NCBI GenBank assembly: GCA_028023455.1
Contig: JAQFVV010012402.1
Span: 14,068,483 to 14,132,482 of the forward strand
Direction: 5' to 3'
Length of the DNA: 64,000 bases
Source of the DNA: Epiperipatus broadwayi
Taxonomy: Eukaryota; Onychophora; Udeonychophora; Euonychophora; Peripatidae
Shown: positions 25,171-34,524 of the stretch, one piece after another
Position numbering within the stretch: position 1 is the stretch's first letter
Layout: each line of letters starts with the position of its first letter
Notes under the pieces: generated by a model
Told to the model about the DNA's origin: nothing
Seen by the model: the letters and a program-made list of their open reading frames with translations, nothing else
Database searches by the model: none
Made by a program: the position numbers and the translations under genes

Positions 25171-25273
25171 GCATTGGTGGTTGAGAGGTCAGTGTGACTG
25201 CCTTACACTTGCAGACAGTTGCCCGGGTTGTGGGTTCGCATCCCGGCTGATGCTATGACACTTAAAAAAAAAA
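25171..25273 (+). mobile_element. tRNA-derived SINE with clear target-site duplication
   Basis: Head GCATTGGTGGTTGAGAGGTC with a tRNA-like acceptor partner CTGATGC, an anticodon arm CTGCCTTACACTTGCAG that resembles tRNA-Val (TAC), and B box GGGTTCGCATCCC, followed by TATGACAC and poly(A). The flanks TAGTGAAAACCTGTCTT (25154-25170) and TAGTGAAAACCTACTTG (25276-25292) are a target duplication of about 17 bases, the mark of L1-type or RTE-type mobilisation. Confidence 0.85.
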
Positions 25274-25390
25274 AAGTAGTGAAAACCTACTTGGAAAATT
25301 TTAAAATTAAAATTATTTGAAAATATTTTTTATTCTATGTCAAATAAACTTTGAGTTTATTTACATCTGTATATATATATATATATATAT

Positions 25391-26284
25391 GATCAATAGA
25401 TGGTGTTTTACCAAAACCACCGAACAAAGCATATATTTGTTTACATAAATGACAAAAGAGTCAGAATTCACTATCTCTTTCTTTTGCCCACCCTCAGATC
25501 AGCTGATTTCAAGCTAATTTGCTATCATCAGTGAAGGATAGAGCCAGAAACTAGATCTAAACACTGACTCCAAGTGTTTATGCAAAAAGTTTCTATCAGT
25601 TTGCAAGCATGAATTTTTCAGACCGGTAAAGTCTTCAAACTCAGCCTAACAAGCCAGATAGGTACATGGGTCTAATCTCAGTTCAGTTTCACCACATAGT
25701 CAAAGCCTTTGCAATATATATCATTGCAAAAACCTTTAAAGGTACATTTATGAAAAACAAAAACAAGTTATAATCACGTAACTTGATATCGCTTGTATTT
25801 ACGATCAATAGATGGCGTTTTACCAAATATACGCTTTGTTTGGTGGTTTTGGTGAAACACCATCTATTGATCATAAATACAAGCAATAACAAGTTATGTG
25901 ATTATAACTTGTTTTTGTTTTTCATAAATGTACCTTTAAAGGTTTTTGCAATGATATATATTGCAGAGGCTTTGTCTATGTGGTGAAACTGAACTGAGAT
26001 CAGACCCATGTAGCTATCTGGCTTGTTAGGCTGAATTTGAAGACTTTACCGGTCTGAAAAATTCATGCTTGCAAACTGATAGAAACTTTTTGCATAAACA
26101 CTTGGAGTCAGTGTTTAGATCTAGTTTCTGGTTCTATCCTTCACTGATGATAGCAAATTAGCTTGAAATCAGCTGATCTGAGGGTGGGCAAAAGAAAGAG
26201 ATAGTGAATTCTGACTCTTTTGTCATTTATGTAAACAAATATACGCTTTGTTCAGTAGTTTTGGTAAAACACCATCTATTGATC
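25391..26284. mobile_element. Large foldback element built of overlapping units
   Basis: Both ends read GATCAATAGATGGTGTTTTACC in inverted orientation and the arms of about 420 bases pair almost throughout (for example CCACCCTCAGATCAGCTGA with TCAGCTGATCTGAGGGTGG). The centre 25803-25873 again carries the same terminal motif in both orientations, so two units of about 480 bases overlap head to head. The frames of 67 codons on either strand at 25689-25986 are mirror images of each other and not genes. Confidence 0.8.
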
Positions 26285-26506
26285 ATAAATACAAGCGATA
26301 TCAAGTTACATGATTATAACTTGTTTTTGTTTTTCATAAATGTACCTTTAAAGGTTTTGCAATGATATATATTGCAGAGGCTTTGACTATGTGGTGAAAC
26401 TGAACTGAGATCAGACCCATGTAGCTATCTGGATTGTTAGGCTGATTTGGAGACTTTACCGGTCTGAAAAATTCATGCTTGCAAACTGATAAAAACTTTT
26501 TGCATA
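26285..26506. mobile_element. Third, partial foldback arm
   Basis: Continues from the right end of the palindrome and repeats the arm from ATAAATACAAGCGATATCAAG to the GGTCTGAAAAATTCATGC region and AAAAACTTTTTGCATA, then stops in a TA run. It extends the chain of alternating units by half a unit. Confidence 0.75.
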
Positions 26507-26704
26507 TATATATAAATAACTACAACCATTAAATGTCTGTATTTTTAAATCATATAATAATAAAATATATTTAACACAGCATTCAAAATTAAATAATATA
26601 TTCTTTACCAGAAGTACTTTCAATTGTTTCACTGACAATCTTTATCAACTGTTAATACAAACATACAAAAAATAAAAACTTGCATTACCCATCATTCAAT
26701 CCAT

Positions 26705-27144
26705 TCAAATTTCCCACAATTCTGTTGTCTTTATATTAGCTGATTGTCTATTCATTAAACCACTTCTATTTCTAGATATCATCATTGCCACCTTAATTTT
26801 ACATTTTTCACTACACCTTTCAATTTGAATAATTTTTATATCTCTATTATTAAATTTAAAACCATAATTACATGTTTTATTACGATCAAATATAATTGAT
26901 AAAGTATCCATATTTACCGAAGATATATTTTCTTTCTGTACACATTTATATAATGTTTTATGATCATTATATCGTTTTTGTAATGTACATTTGGATTCCC
27001 CATATATTTTATTCCACAACCACATTCCAACATATATATAATAGAACTTAATTTAAACTTAGAAATCTTGGCTTTAGAGTTATTTATCACATCATTTATA
27101 TTATTTGAAGAGAAAAAAGAAATTTTTGCCATCAAATAGAACAT
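26705..27144 (-). pseudogene. Penelope-like element, GIY-YIG endonuclease fossil
   Basis: Two overlapping minus-strand frames together cover the C-terminal endonuclease of a Penelope-like retroelement. The first (26914-27144) has KLSSIIYMLECGCGIKYMG, the IIY...YxG core. The second (26705-27025) picks up the same region and continues GESKCTLQKRYNDHK, the arginine helix that follows the motif, then an IIQIERCSEKCKIKVAMMI stretch and ends in LMNR. A frameshift near 26995-27025 separates them. In the family this domain nicks target DNA for an EN-plus Penelope reverse transcriptase. No reverse transcriptase is present upstream (to the right), so this is a 5'-truncated dead copy. Sequence retention is good apart from the shift. 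Confidence 0.75.
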
Positions 27145-27333
27145 TGTAAAACTTGATAAAGTTAAAAAAGATGAAAAAAATATTGATTTGAAAAGTGAGA
27201 ATATACTTTAATATAAAAGCTCAAATATTGTAAGCAGTAAATTAAATGTAATAACACTTCTTATCAAGAGAAACCATTAAGAATATTAAACATAATTTTA
27301 GTGCATTTTTAATGCCAAGCATCTATGATTATG

Positions 27334-27570
27334 CACAGAGGCCAAACACTCTATACAGCAGTGCCACAAAGCCAGAGTAATCAGTGGATGCAAGAGGTTT
27401 GTGCATAAAATCTTTATCTAGTGTCTACTCATCCACTATCCCAAGACTATTTTTCAACTTGTGGATCAGTAGGCACTAGATAGGGATTTTGTGCACAAAT
27501 CTTCTTGCATCCATTGATTATTCTAGCTTGCACTGGTGGTGCTACTGTATGGAGAGTTTAGCTTCTGTGT
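27334..27570. mobile_element. MITE (ACTCTCCATACAGTA family)
   Basis: From CACAGAGGCCAAACACTCTATACAG to GGAGAGTTTAGCTTCTGTG, with inverted arms of about 110 bases and only a short centre. The right flank GTGTAAGCATAAGAAATGGTGATCATG is shared with other copies, so the true element may extend to about 27625. Confidence 0.75.
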
Positions 27571-28692
27571 AAACAGTTTGTGTAAGCATAAGAAATGGTG
27601 ATCATGTGGTATTCAATGGCATCTGTGGTTATATAAAATGTACTTATTGTTTTCTCCATGTAACAAGAAGTATTATTCAATTTAATTTATGATATTTCAG
27701 AAACAGAATTGTCATAGTTTGTTAAAATATTGGAAGTACTAGAGAAGTGGGATTTTTATTAAAATAAAAAATAGAACAATATTGTCGAAATTGCTAGTAT
27801 ATCAGCCAAAGAAGTGATTAATTATTAAATTTAATGTAGTAAAGCAAATATATATAATTCAGATGTATTCTCCAATAAAGCAAATGCAGATAATTCAGAT
27901 ATATTTCCCACCTTCATACTCATGAAAAAATAGAGAATTTTTGATTTAGAAGTATGAAATCCTTTTGAGCAGATCAAACATAATTGTAAAATTGATATGG
28001 AAGATTTTAATAATATTAGAATTGAAAAACTATTAAAACTGAAAGTGTTATGTCTTATTACAGTCACAGAAATGAGAAAGAACACAGCCTATGAAATTTG
28101 CTGAAAATCTGCATATTATGATTTTTATTTTTATTTTTAGAAAAATACAAAGTGAAAATGAAATGTGGAAACATCCAAACCACAGTGCAGCAAAGTTTCT
28201 TAATATTTTGACTAGAAAAATTAAAATATTTGAATTCAACATAAGAAGTGATTATTAATTAGTGAGATATAAGATGCACGTTAATGATAAGTTAAAAATA
28301 TAAAGGTTATTTAAAAAGTCAGTACTTATAGTTCATATTCCTAATCTTCAGAAATAATACAATAAATTTAAATTAAAAATTGCCAAATCATTTAAAACAT
28401 TTAGTGGTGACTAAGACAACGGAAACAAAAAAGCAGCAATTTTTGTCATGCTAATGTATAAAAAAAAAAGGGAAATACTTTTAAATGATCCGTTTAGAAA
28501 AAAATAGACTATCTAGAATTCTGTAGAATAGTATGAAAAAAAAATTAATCACGATATAGAGAAATATCGTTGTGAATTGACAATGAAAGCTATAGAAGAG
28601 ATCAGAAATCTCAAAAGTATAACATAATATTTTGATATTTAACAAAAAAAAAAATTCCGCATTAAGAAAAAAAGATGGCAGCACTAGAAAGA

Positions 28693-30510
28693 GGGGGAAA
28701 TGCAAGAAGGTTTTAGATTAGATAGGCGTATAGGAGATAGTTAATTTGTAGTTACACAACTTATGGATATGAGTAGTAATGCAGGTAAACAGTTATATAT
28801 GAGTTTTATAGATATAGAGAAGGCATATGATAGAGTAAATAAAAATAGGTTATGGATAAGTTTAGCAAATTTGGGAATGGATGAAGCTTTAATAGATATT
28901 ATTAAGAAATTATATGAAAATAATTATTATATATATCAATTAGAGAATATAGAATCAATTAAAGTTAAAAATTGTGTGGACCTAAGGCAAGGATGCCCTA
29001 TGTCACCTATTTTGTTTGTGTTGTATTTGAATGAAATGGAAAGAGCAATAGACAGATTAGGAAGAGGTATAGAGATACCGTTAATAGGTAGTAAGGGAGT
29101 ATATATTTTGTCAGGTCTTTTTTTTGCTGATGATATATTTTTGTGTGCAGAAAAAAGAGAAGATATGGAAGTTATGTTGAGGACATGTGCAAGGGTGGGT
29201 AAAGAGATGGGGATTAAATTTAGTGAAGAAAAATCAAATATAATGATGGTTAATACTGGGGAAAGAGAAGATGTAGAATTTTTATTGGGAGATATTAAGT
29301 TAAGTGTGGTGAATAGATATAGTTATTTGGAATTTTTTTTAAGTAATCAGAAAAATTATTTGGATGAATGGGAGAAAAAATTGATAAATGAAGTAAAGAA
29401 AAAAAAGGGATTGATAAAGAAATTAACAGTATTTTCATATAATAAATATGATGTAGCTAGAATTATATGGAAAGGAGTTGCAGTAGCAGAGTTAACATAT
29501 GGTAATGATGCATTATATGTTAGTAAAAAGATATTAGATTACTTAGAAAAAGCTCAAAGGGAAATAGGAAGACATGCATTGGATGCAAAAGTATGGACAG
29601 CAAGGGAGGCAATTCAAGGAGAAATGGGATGGTCAAGTTTTCATATGAGAGATGCAAAAAGTAAAATAAAAATGTTTGGTAGATTGCAGTTTATGGATAA
29701 TAAAAGAATAGCTAAAATAGAATTTAATTGGGTTATGAGTAAAGGACAGGTAACAAGATGGGTGAGAAAGGTAATGTGGTATGAAAAAGATTTGGATAAA
29801 GAATTTATATCAGTATATTTGTACAAAAGATGGGATGATTGTGTTAAGAGGATTATTGAGTGTTATAGTAGTAAGGAATGGGATAAAAGAATAAATTTAT
29901 TAATAAAAACTAGGGAGTTAGAGAGATGGAGAAATAGTATGGAGAGTAAAAAGAGCTTAAATATATATAGAAATAAACAGAATATTAGGTGTGATTTAAT
30001 ATATGATAATAGTAAGGAAAGTAGTTTATTGTTTAAGGCTCGAACGGGAGCTTTAGCTACAAAAGAATATACATGTAAATGGAAAAATATGGGTGATTTA
30101 TTTTGTAAATTATGTAAGGAAGGAATTGAAAATATTAGGCATTTGTTAATTGAATGTAAATGTTTAAAAACAGAAAGGGTACATATAATGAAGTTGTGGA
30201 AAAATAAATATGAAAAGAGTGATTATACAGAAAGTGAATTATTGGTTTTTATGCTGGGTTTGGGAAAAGATAAGGGGGATTTAGATATAAAGGTTATAGA
30301 ATTGACAAAGATTATGTTGTGGAAATGGGATAGAGCAGATTATGGGTAAATTTAGAGTGGGGAATGTAAACTAAAGTGGCTAACAGGTTTATCTGGGCAT
30401 AATTGCTTAGATATTCTTGACTTCGTTTAAGGAGAAGCCATAATACACCACATCACATCCTACTAAAGTGTGTGGAGAAATTTTATAAAAAAACTATGTA
30501 ATAATAATAA
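28693..30510 (+). mobile_element. LINE (non-LTR retrotransposon), 5'-truncated ORF2
   Basis: The reverse-transcriptase homology starts upstream of the open frame: QEGFRLDRRIGDS, an in-frame stop, then FVVTQLM, which is the usual QSGFRxxR region before the catalytic palm. The open frame 28763-30349 follows. The 3' part after 30349 is a short untranslated tail that includes GGCTAACAGGTTTATCTGGG and ends in a TAATAATAATAA run near 30500-30513, like the microsatellite tails of several LINE clades. The endonuclease part is absent. The plus strand is strongly purine- and T-rich, unlike its surroundings. Confidence 0.75.
28763..30349 (+). CDS. LINE reverse transcriptase (528 codons, no stop)
   Basis: Residues about 10-25 give FIDIEKAYDRV (palm motif A), about 68-95 VDLRQGCPMSPILFVLYLNE (the RQGxPxSP motif), about 118-130 SGLFFADDIFL with the catalytic ADD, and about 150-165 KFSEEKSNIM. 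A thumb and helical region follows, then near residues 455-480 a zinc-binding FCKLCKEG...IRHLLIEC of CxxC...H...C type typical of LINE C-termini. It would copy LINE RNA at the nicked target. The clade is uncertain (the layout fits R4/Dong or Nimb-like families). The start ATG is not biological: homology continues upstream through a stop. Keeping 528 codons open suggests a fairly young insertion. Confidence 0.8.
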   Translation: MDMSSNAGKQLYMSFIDIEKAYDRVNKNRLWISLANLGMDEALIDIIKKLYENNYYIYQLENIESIKVKNCVDLRQGCPMSPILFVLYLNEMERAIDRLGRGIEIPLIGSKGVYILSGLFFADDIFLCAEKREDMEVMLRTCARVGKEMGIKFSEEKSNIMMVNTGEREDVEFLLGDIKLSVVNRYSYLEFFLSNQKNYLDEWEKKLINEVKKKKGLIKKLTVFSYNKYDVARIIWKGVAVAELTYGNDALYVSKKILDYLEKAQREIGRHALDAKVWTAREAIQGEMGWSSFHMRDAKSKIKMFGRLQFMDNKRIAKIEFNWVMSKGQVTRWVRKVMWYEKDLDKEFISVYLYKRWDDCVKRIIECYSSKEWDKRINLLIKTRELERWRNSMESKKSLNIYRNKQNIRCDLIYDNSKESSLLFKARTGALATKEYTCKWKNMGDLFCKLCKEGIENIRHLLIECKCLKTERVHIMKLWKNKYEKSDYTESELLVFMLGLGKDKGDLDIKVIELTKIMLWKWDRADYG

Positions 30511-30540
30511 AGTAGCTCTTATAAGTACAACACATTTTAA

Positions 30541-31560
30541 AAAGCCAATTATTTTAAATGAAGAGGTGAGATATTTGATGAAACCTATGATGAATATAAA
30601 AATTCCAGAAAATGATGGAATTATTATCAATATCTTGAAAGAAGTTTGATGGCAAAAATATATATCAATGTCTAAGTAAAGGTGAAAAAGAAATTCTTAA
30701 AAATTTTAGTGTCTTAAAACAGGCAAAACTCTCCATACAGTAGTGCCACTCAGTGCAACCCAGACTTGTGCATAAAATCTCTATCTACTGGATGGAGAGT
30801 TTTGTCTGTTTTAATAACAGTTATGAGCAAGCATAAGAAATGATCATGTGATGTTTAGTGGTTTAATTTTAGTGTGTATCAATTCTATATAAAATCTTTA
30901 TTAAGATTAAGAAACTCGTCTGCAGAGAATGTTTTTCTTTTTATCTAAATTAATTATAAGAATAAAATGAAATTAAAAGTGATTTTAGTACAGTAGATCT
31001 CATCCAAGTATGTACTAGTAAAAGTTATAGAAAGAATCAACTTCCTATTATATTTTGGATTTAAAGATTATGGAAAAAAGCATTTGATTCTATAAACATT
31101 TCCATGGTGACTAAAGCTTTAAAATAACAAGATAGAATACGCTGGATAATATCAAATTTTGAAATATATATATCAAAAAGGGAACAGCTGAAAATAGATT
31201 GGCATTAAGAAGAGTTTAAAGTTAGTAAGAATATGTAATAGAAGAGATTCAAATATCTTCAAATGTTTTTATTGTATTTTTTGTGAGGTAAATGGAAAGC
31301 TATGAGGATAAAAATAAATGAAATTTATTTAAATCATATAGACTTTGTAGATGATTTTGGTTATAATGCTTCAGAGTATCAAAAAATATTCCAAGTGTTT
31401 TGAAATGAAAGCAATAAACTCAAACTAAAAATAGTATACATATATATCAAATTAGTAATTCATTGCTAAGACGCATACAATTACTTTCTTTGGAATAGAA
31501 TCAAGGCATACAAGTACAGAGCTAATAAAACAGTTAGAGTATTAAGAAAATAAATTCCGT
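30541..31560 (+). pseudogene. RTE-type reverse transcriptase fossil
   Basis: Broken plus-strand frames read EEVRYLMKPMMNIKIPENDG (compare the usual KNGKAPGPDG region), then after the inserted MITE KKAFDSINISMVTKAL (motif A), EIYLNHIDFVDDFG (FADD with A changed to V), a NESNKLKLKI stretch and RIKAYKYRANKTVRVL. Many stops and shifts. Motif FVDD and the interruptions show it is inactive. It is oriented opposite to the endonuclease fossil at 5790-6420. Confidence 0.65.
30714..30817. mobile_element. Short MITE nested in the RTE fossil
   Basis: TTAAAACAGGCAAAACTCTCC to GGAGAGTTTTGTCTGTTTTAA, only about 104 bases, with the core deleted and arms truncated. Splits the reverse-transcriptase fossil, so it inserted later. 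Confidence 0.75.
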
Positions 31561-31734
31561 ATTCATTTATATGTGAGTATATGCATGACCTAAAAGAAAT
31601 AGAATACAAAATACATTTTATTATATTCTAAAAGAAAAGAAAATATATTTTTCTTATTGAACTTAAAGAAATTAAAAATATGGGATAGGCTTATTCTAAA
31701 ATAATTAAATCACTTAATTAATAACTCTAAATAC

Positions 31735-32095
31735 AAACTGACCCCTGAACAGACCCCCCCTCCATCATGTACATGGACTTCTTGCAATCATGCTAACTGC
31801 AACACAGTTTATTTTGAAGAATCTCATGCTAGCTTGGTGACAAGAGTGGCAACACCAGCATATGTATAAGAGAGTGAAAAACACCTCAAATCCATATTCC
31901 TAGATCATGAAAATAAACTTGGCCATCCCTTCAAATCTACAGCATCCAGTGTGATATGTTTATAATGCAATGATTCAAAATTCAATGTAAAAGAAGCTAG
32001 GAATAAACCAGCATGTGAATGCTATAAACAAAAAAGAATCCTGCTTCCCCCTCTCTACAAAATGGATTGTGTAAACCCACTCATTTACCTATTAT
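31735..32095. other. Unidentified higher-complexity block
   Basis: Less AT-rich than both sides. A plus-strand reading shows SCTWTSCNHANCNTVYFEE with several cysteines, then DHENKLGHPFKSTASS and later NKPACECYKQKRI, interrupted by stops. This could be a decayed zinc-binding coding piece, but I cannot assign it. It ends before the start of element 2. Confidence 0.3.
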
Positions 32096-32258
32096 TTACA
32101 TATACTTTAAATTATCAGTCATCTTTGCTTTGTGGCAGTACTGCTATAATTATGATATCATTATAGAGATATTGGAAATATGCTCAGCTTATTGTATTAA
32201 CTGGATAATTTCATTTTAAGCTTTTCTTATTTCTCACTTCCAAAACATTTAGCTTGAT

Positions 32259-33475
32259 TGCTAATTATTGTAATTAAAGTTTTTTTTTTAAATACAGAAT
32301 TTTTTTTTTTTTTTAAATAATTCTTTCATAGTATATTATTATTAAAAAAGAAAAAAGTAAAAATAAATTGTTTAAATAAAAAAATTAAAAACTAATAAAC
32401 TTAATGAGCGTAAATTGTTACATTTTCATTTACCACTGTCAAACTCCCTCCACTCAAAACTCCGACGCCATCTATTTCAGATAAATACAATAATGACCAT
32501 TACTAATCATTATATCGAAACTAGAGATTATCTCTAGCACAGATATAAACTTTAAATTTCAGTTAAAGATTAATATATCTGACTTTTTATTTATTTTACA
32601 CATAGTCATTATTGTATTTATCTGAAATGGATGGCGTTGGAGTTGTGAATGGAGGGAGTTTGATAGTGGTAAATAAAATTGTAACAATTTACTCTAGATA
32701 AATACTTTTCATATAATAAAGATATACAGGAGAGATAGTAACCTGGGTCAACTGATAAATACTGGTTCAGCACGAAATACATCTTGGGAGTCATTTCTCT
32801 TTTATTATATCTTGATTTAAATGAATTTAAAAAGAATGGGGAAGTATGGAGGTGTTTATTATATCTATATGAGAGTATTAATCAAGTAAAAAATGTTTTA
32901 ACTAAGGATTAATGTCATAATTACATAAGATCAAATGAAAAAAATTCTTTCATGATTTTGATTTGATTAGTTAATGAGGAAAAAAAACGCTTCTATATTT
33001 ATTTGTGGATTTAATTAGATTAATTAGGGAAAATATAAATTAATCCCATGGATAATAAAAATTCTTTGAAAATCTAGATAAGGAGAGAGCCTGATTAAAA
33101 GTATAACTAGAGTTTAAATAAATTAAAAAGTTTCAGTGAAATTCTAGCTTGTAAAGGGGAGTGATCTCAAGTGCACCATTTTTAATGATAAATATAAAAA
33201 CTTATGACAATAACATCAGTCTATTCTACAAGGAAAAGTAGAACAAAAAGTTTGTTTATCTCAAATTTTTCTGAGGAGACCCTTTGAAGTGAATTCTAGT
33301 TGCCAGAAATGTATCTAAATTGCTGAATACAAGTCAAATTTCCATCAAATGAACACAGTCTAACTATGATGTCAAGCAAATGATTGAATTCTACACAATG
33401 CAAAGCTTTGTCATTACTCAAGATGAAAAAAAAAATGTTTAGAAAATTTGCTAGCAAATGAACATTGTAGTTATA
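32259..33475 (+). repeat. Element 2 5' LTR, first pieces
   Basis: 32259-32402 matches 51898-52030 (shared CATAGxATATTATTATTAAAA) and about 32870-33475 matches 52045-52560 (shared GTTAATCCCATG, AGAGAGCCT and AGTATAA, TTCAAGATGAAAA). Between them sit the MITE 32411-32692 and a fragment of the 8.2 kb repeat. The second piece stops at the TA where mariner inserted. GCCTGATTAAAAGTATAAC near 33090 may be the TATA region. Confidence 0.65.
32411..32692. mobile_element. Palindromic MITE
   Basis: Starts TAAATTGTTACATTTTCATTTACC and ends GGTAAATAAAATTGTAACAATTTA, with arms of about 90 bases containing ATCTATTTCAGATAAATACAATAATGAC mirrored near 32610-32640 (shorter shared core CAGATAAATACAATAATGA). Another partial copy is at 12781. 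No coding capacity. Confidence 0.75.
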
Positions 33476-34486
33476 AGAGGGGGCACCCAAAAAAATCCAG
33501 AATTTTGTAATAAAAAGTTGTATCTTTATTTTTTAAGTGTTACAAATGAAATCTTCTTCAAAGTAAATGAACTAATCTAAACATAATTTTCATTTTTTGA
33601 AGCAGTCCAAAAATTCTTTCAAAGTGATAACGTTTAATGCTTCTATCCATTTTTTTCATCACCTCTTCCACATCCACAAAATATTTGTCTTTGAGAATTT
33701 TTTTATTCAGAACAATAAAAAGAAGTTGCACAGATGAGATCAGGTGTACACAGTGAATAGATAAGCTCCATTGAGCTGTTTTAGATAAAAGTTGTTTCAT
33801 ACTCAAGACTTGGTGTGCTATGCACTGTCATGATGAAATCACTGCTCCTTACTTTTCCACAAGTTGGAACATTTTCTTTTCACTGTTTCACACAAATGTT
33901 TTAGAACTTATAGGTAAAATGCCTGGTTTATAGGTTGACCTTTAGGAACAAATTCTAAATGAAAAATACCATTTGCTTCATTAAAATAAATTAGTCTCAT
34001 CTTGAAATTGGATCTCATTCTCTGCACTTTTTTGAGACATGGTAAATTTAAAGTCTTCCAACTATTTGATTGTTGCTTTGTCCCTGGGTCATAGGCACAG
34101 CACCACTTTTCATCACCAGTAAGAAGTCTAGGATTCCAAGTTCGATTCATGAATTCTCACGTTTTTATCCATTTGGTCAACGTGAGTAATGTTTGTCTGC
34201 AAGTGACAATTCACTATTACTGAAGCATAAAAACCACTCATAAACTTGTGTTTTCCCCGAGCAGCTTTCTTGTAAGCTGTTTTCAAGCAACACAACTGTT
34301 TCCTCTGCCATTTTTTCTACCAGACATAGAATTTCACAGCCACATGTTGTTCATATTTTTCAACCATAGCCATGATTTCACTTGTTGATGCCAATCAGAA
34401 ACTAATGCAAAAAGATTCCTTCAGAGGCATCTAATAGTAGAAATGTGTACTAGAGAATGATTCTAATTTCCTTTGGGTTCCCCTTC
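33476..34486 (-). pseudogene. Mariner (Tc1/mariner, irritans-like) transposon, dead
   Basis: Flanked by TA with ends AGAGGGGGCACCCAAAAAAA on the left and CTTTGGGTTCCCCTTC on the right, imperfect inverted repeats of mariner type. Minus-strand frames give, in order, a start MAMVEKYEQHVAVKFYVW, a helix-turn-helix region VYEWFLCFSNSELSLADKHY, the catalytic block LLTGDEKWCCAYDP with the first catalytic aspartate in TGDE, then KKVQRMRSNFKMRLIYF and FVPKGQPINQAFYL, and a C-terminal DKYFVDVEEVMKKM piece. Full transposases are about 345 residues; here stops, shifts and an internal deletion (the second catalytic aspartate HDNAR region is not seen) make it inactive. It inserted in the TA repeat of element 2's 5' LTR. 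Confidence 0.88.

Positions 34487-34524
<38 letters not shown>

Noticed and set aside
25689-25986. Pair of 67-codon frames on opposite strands with similar proteins
   Set aside because: They are the two arms of a palindrome read from each side.
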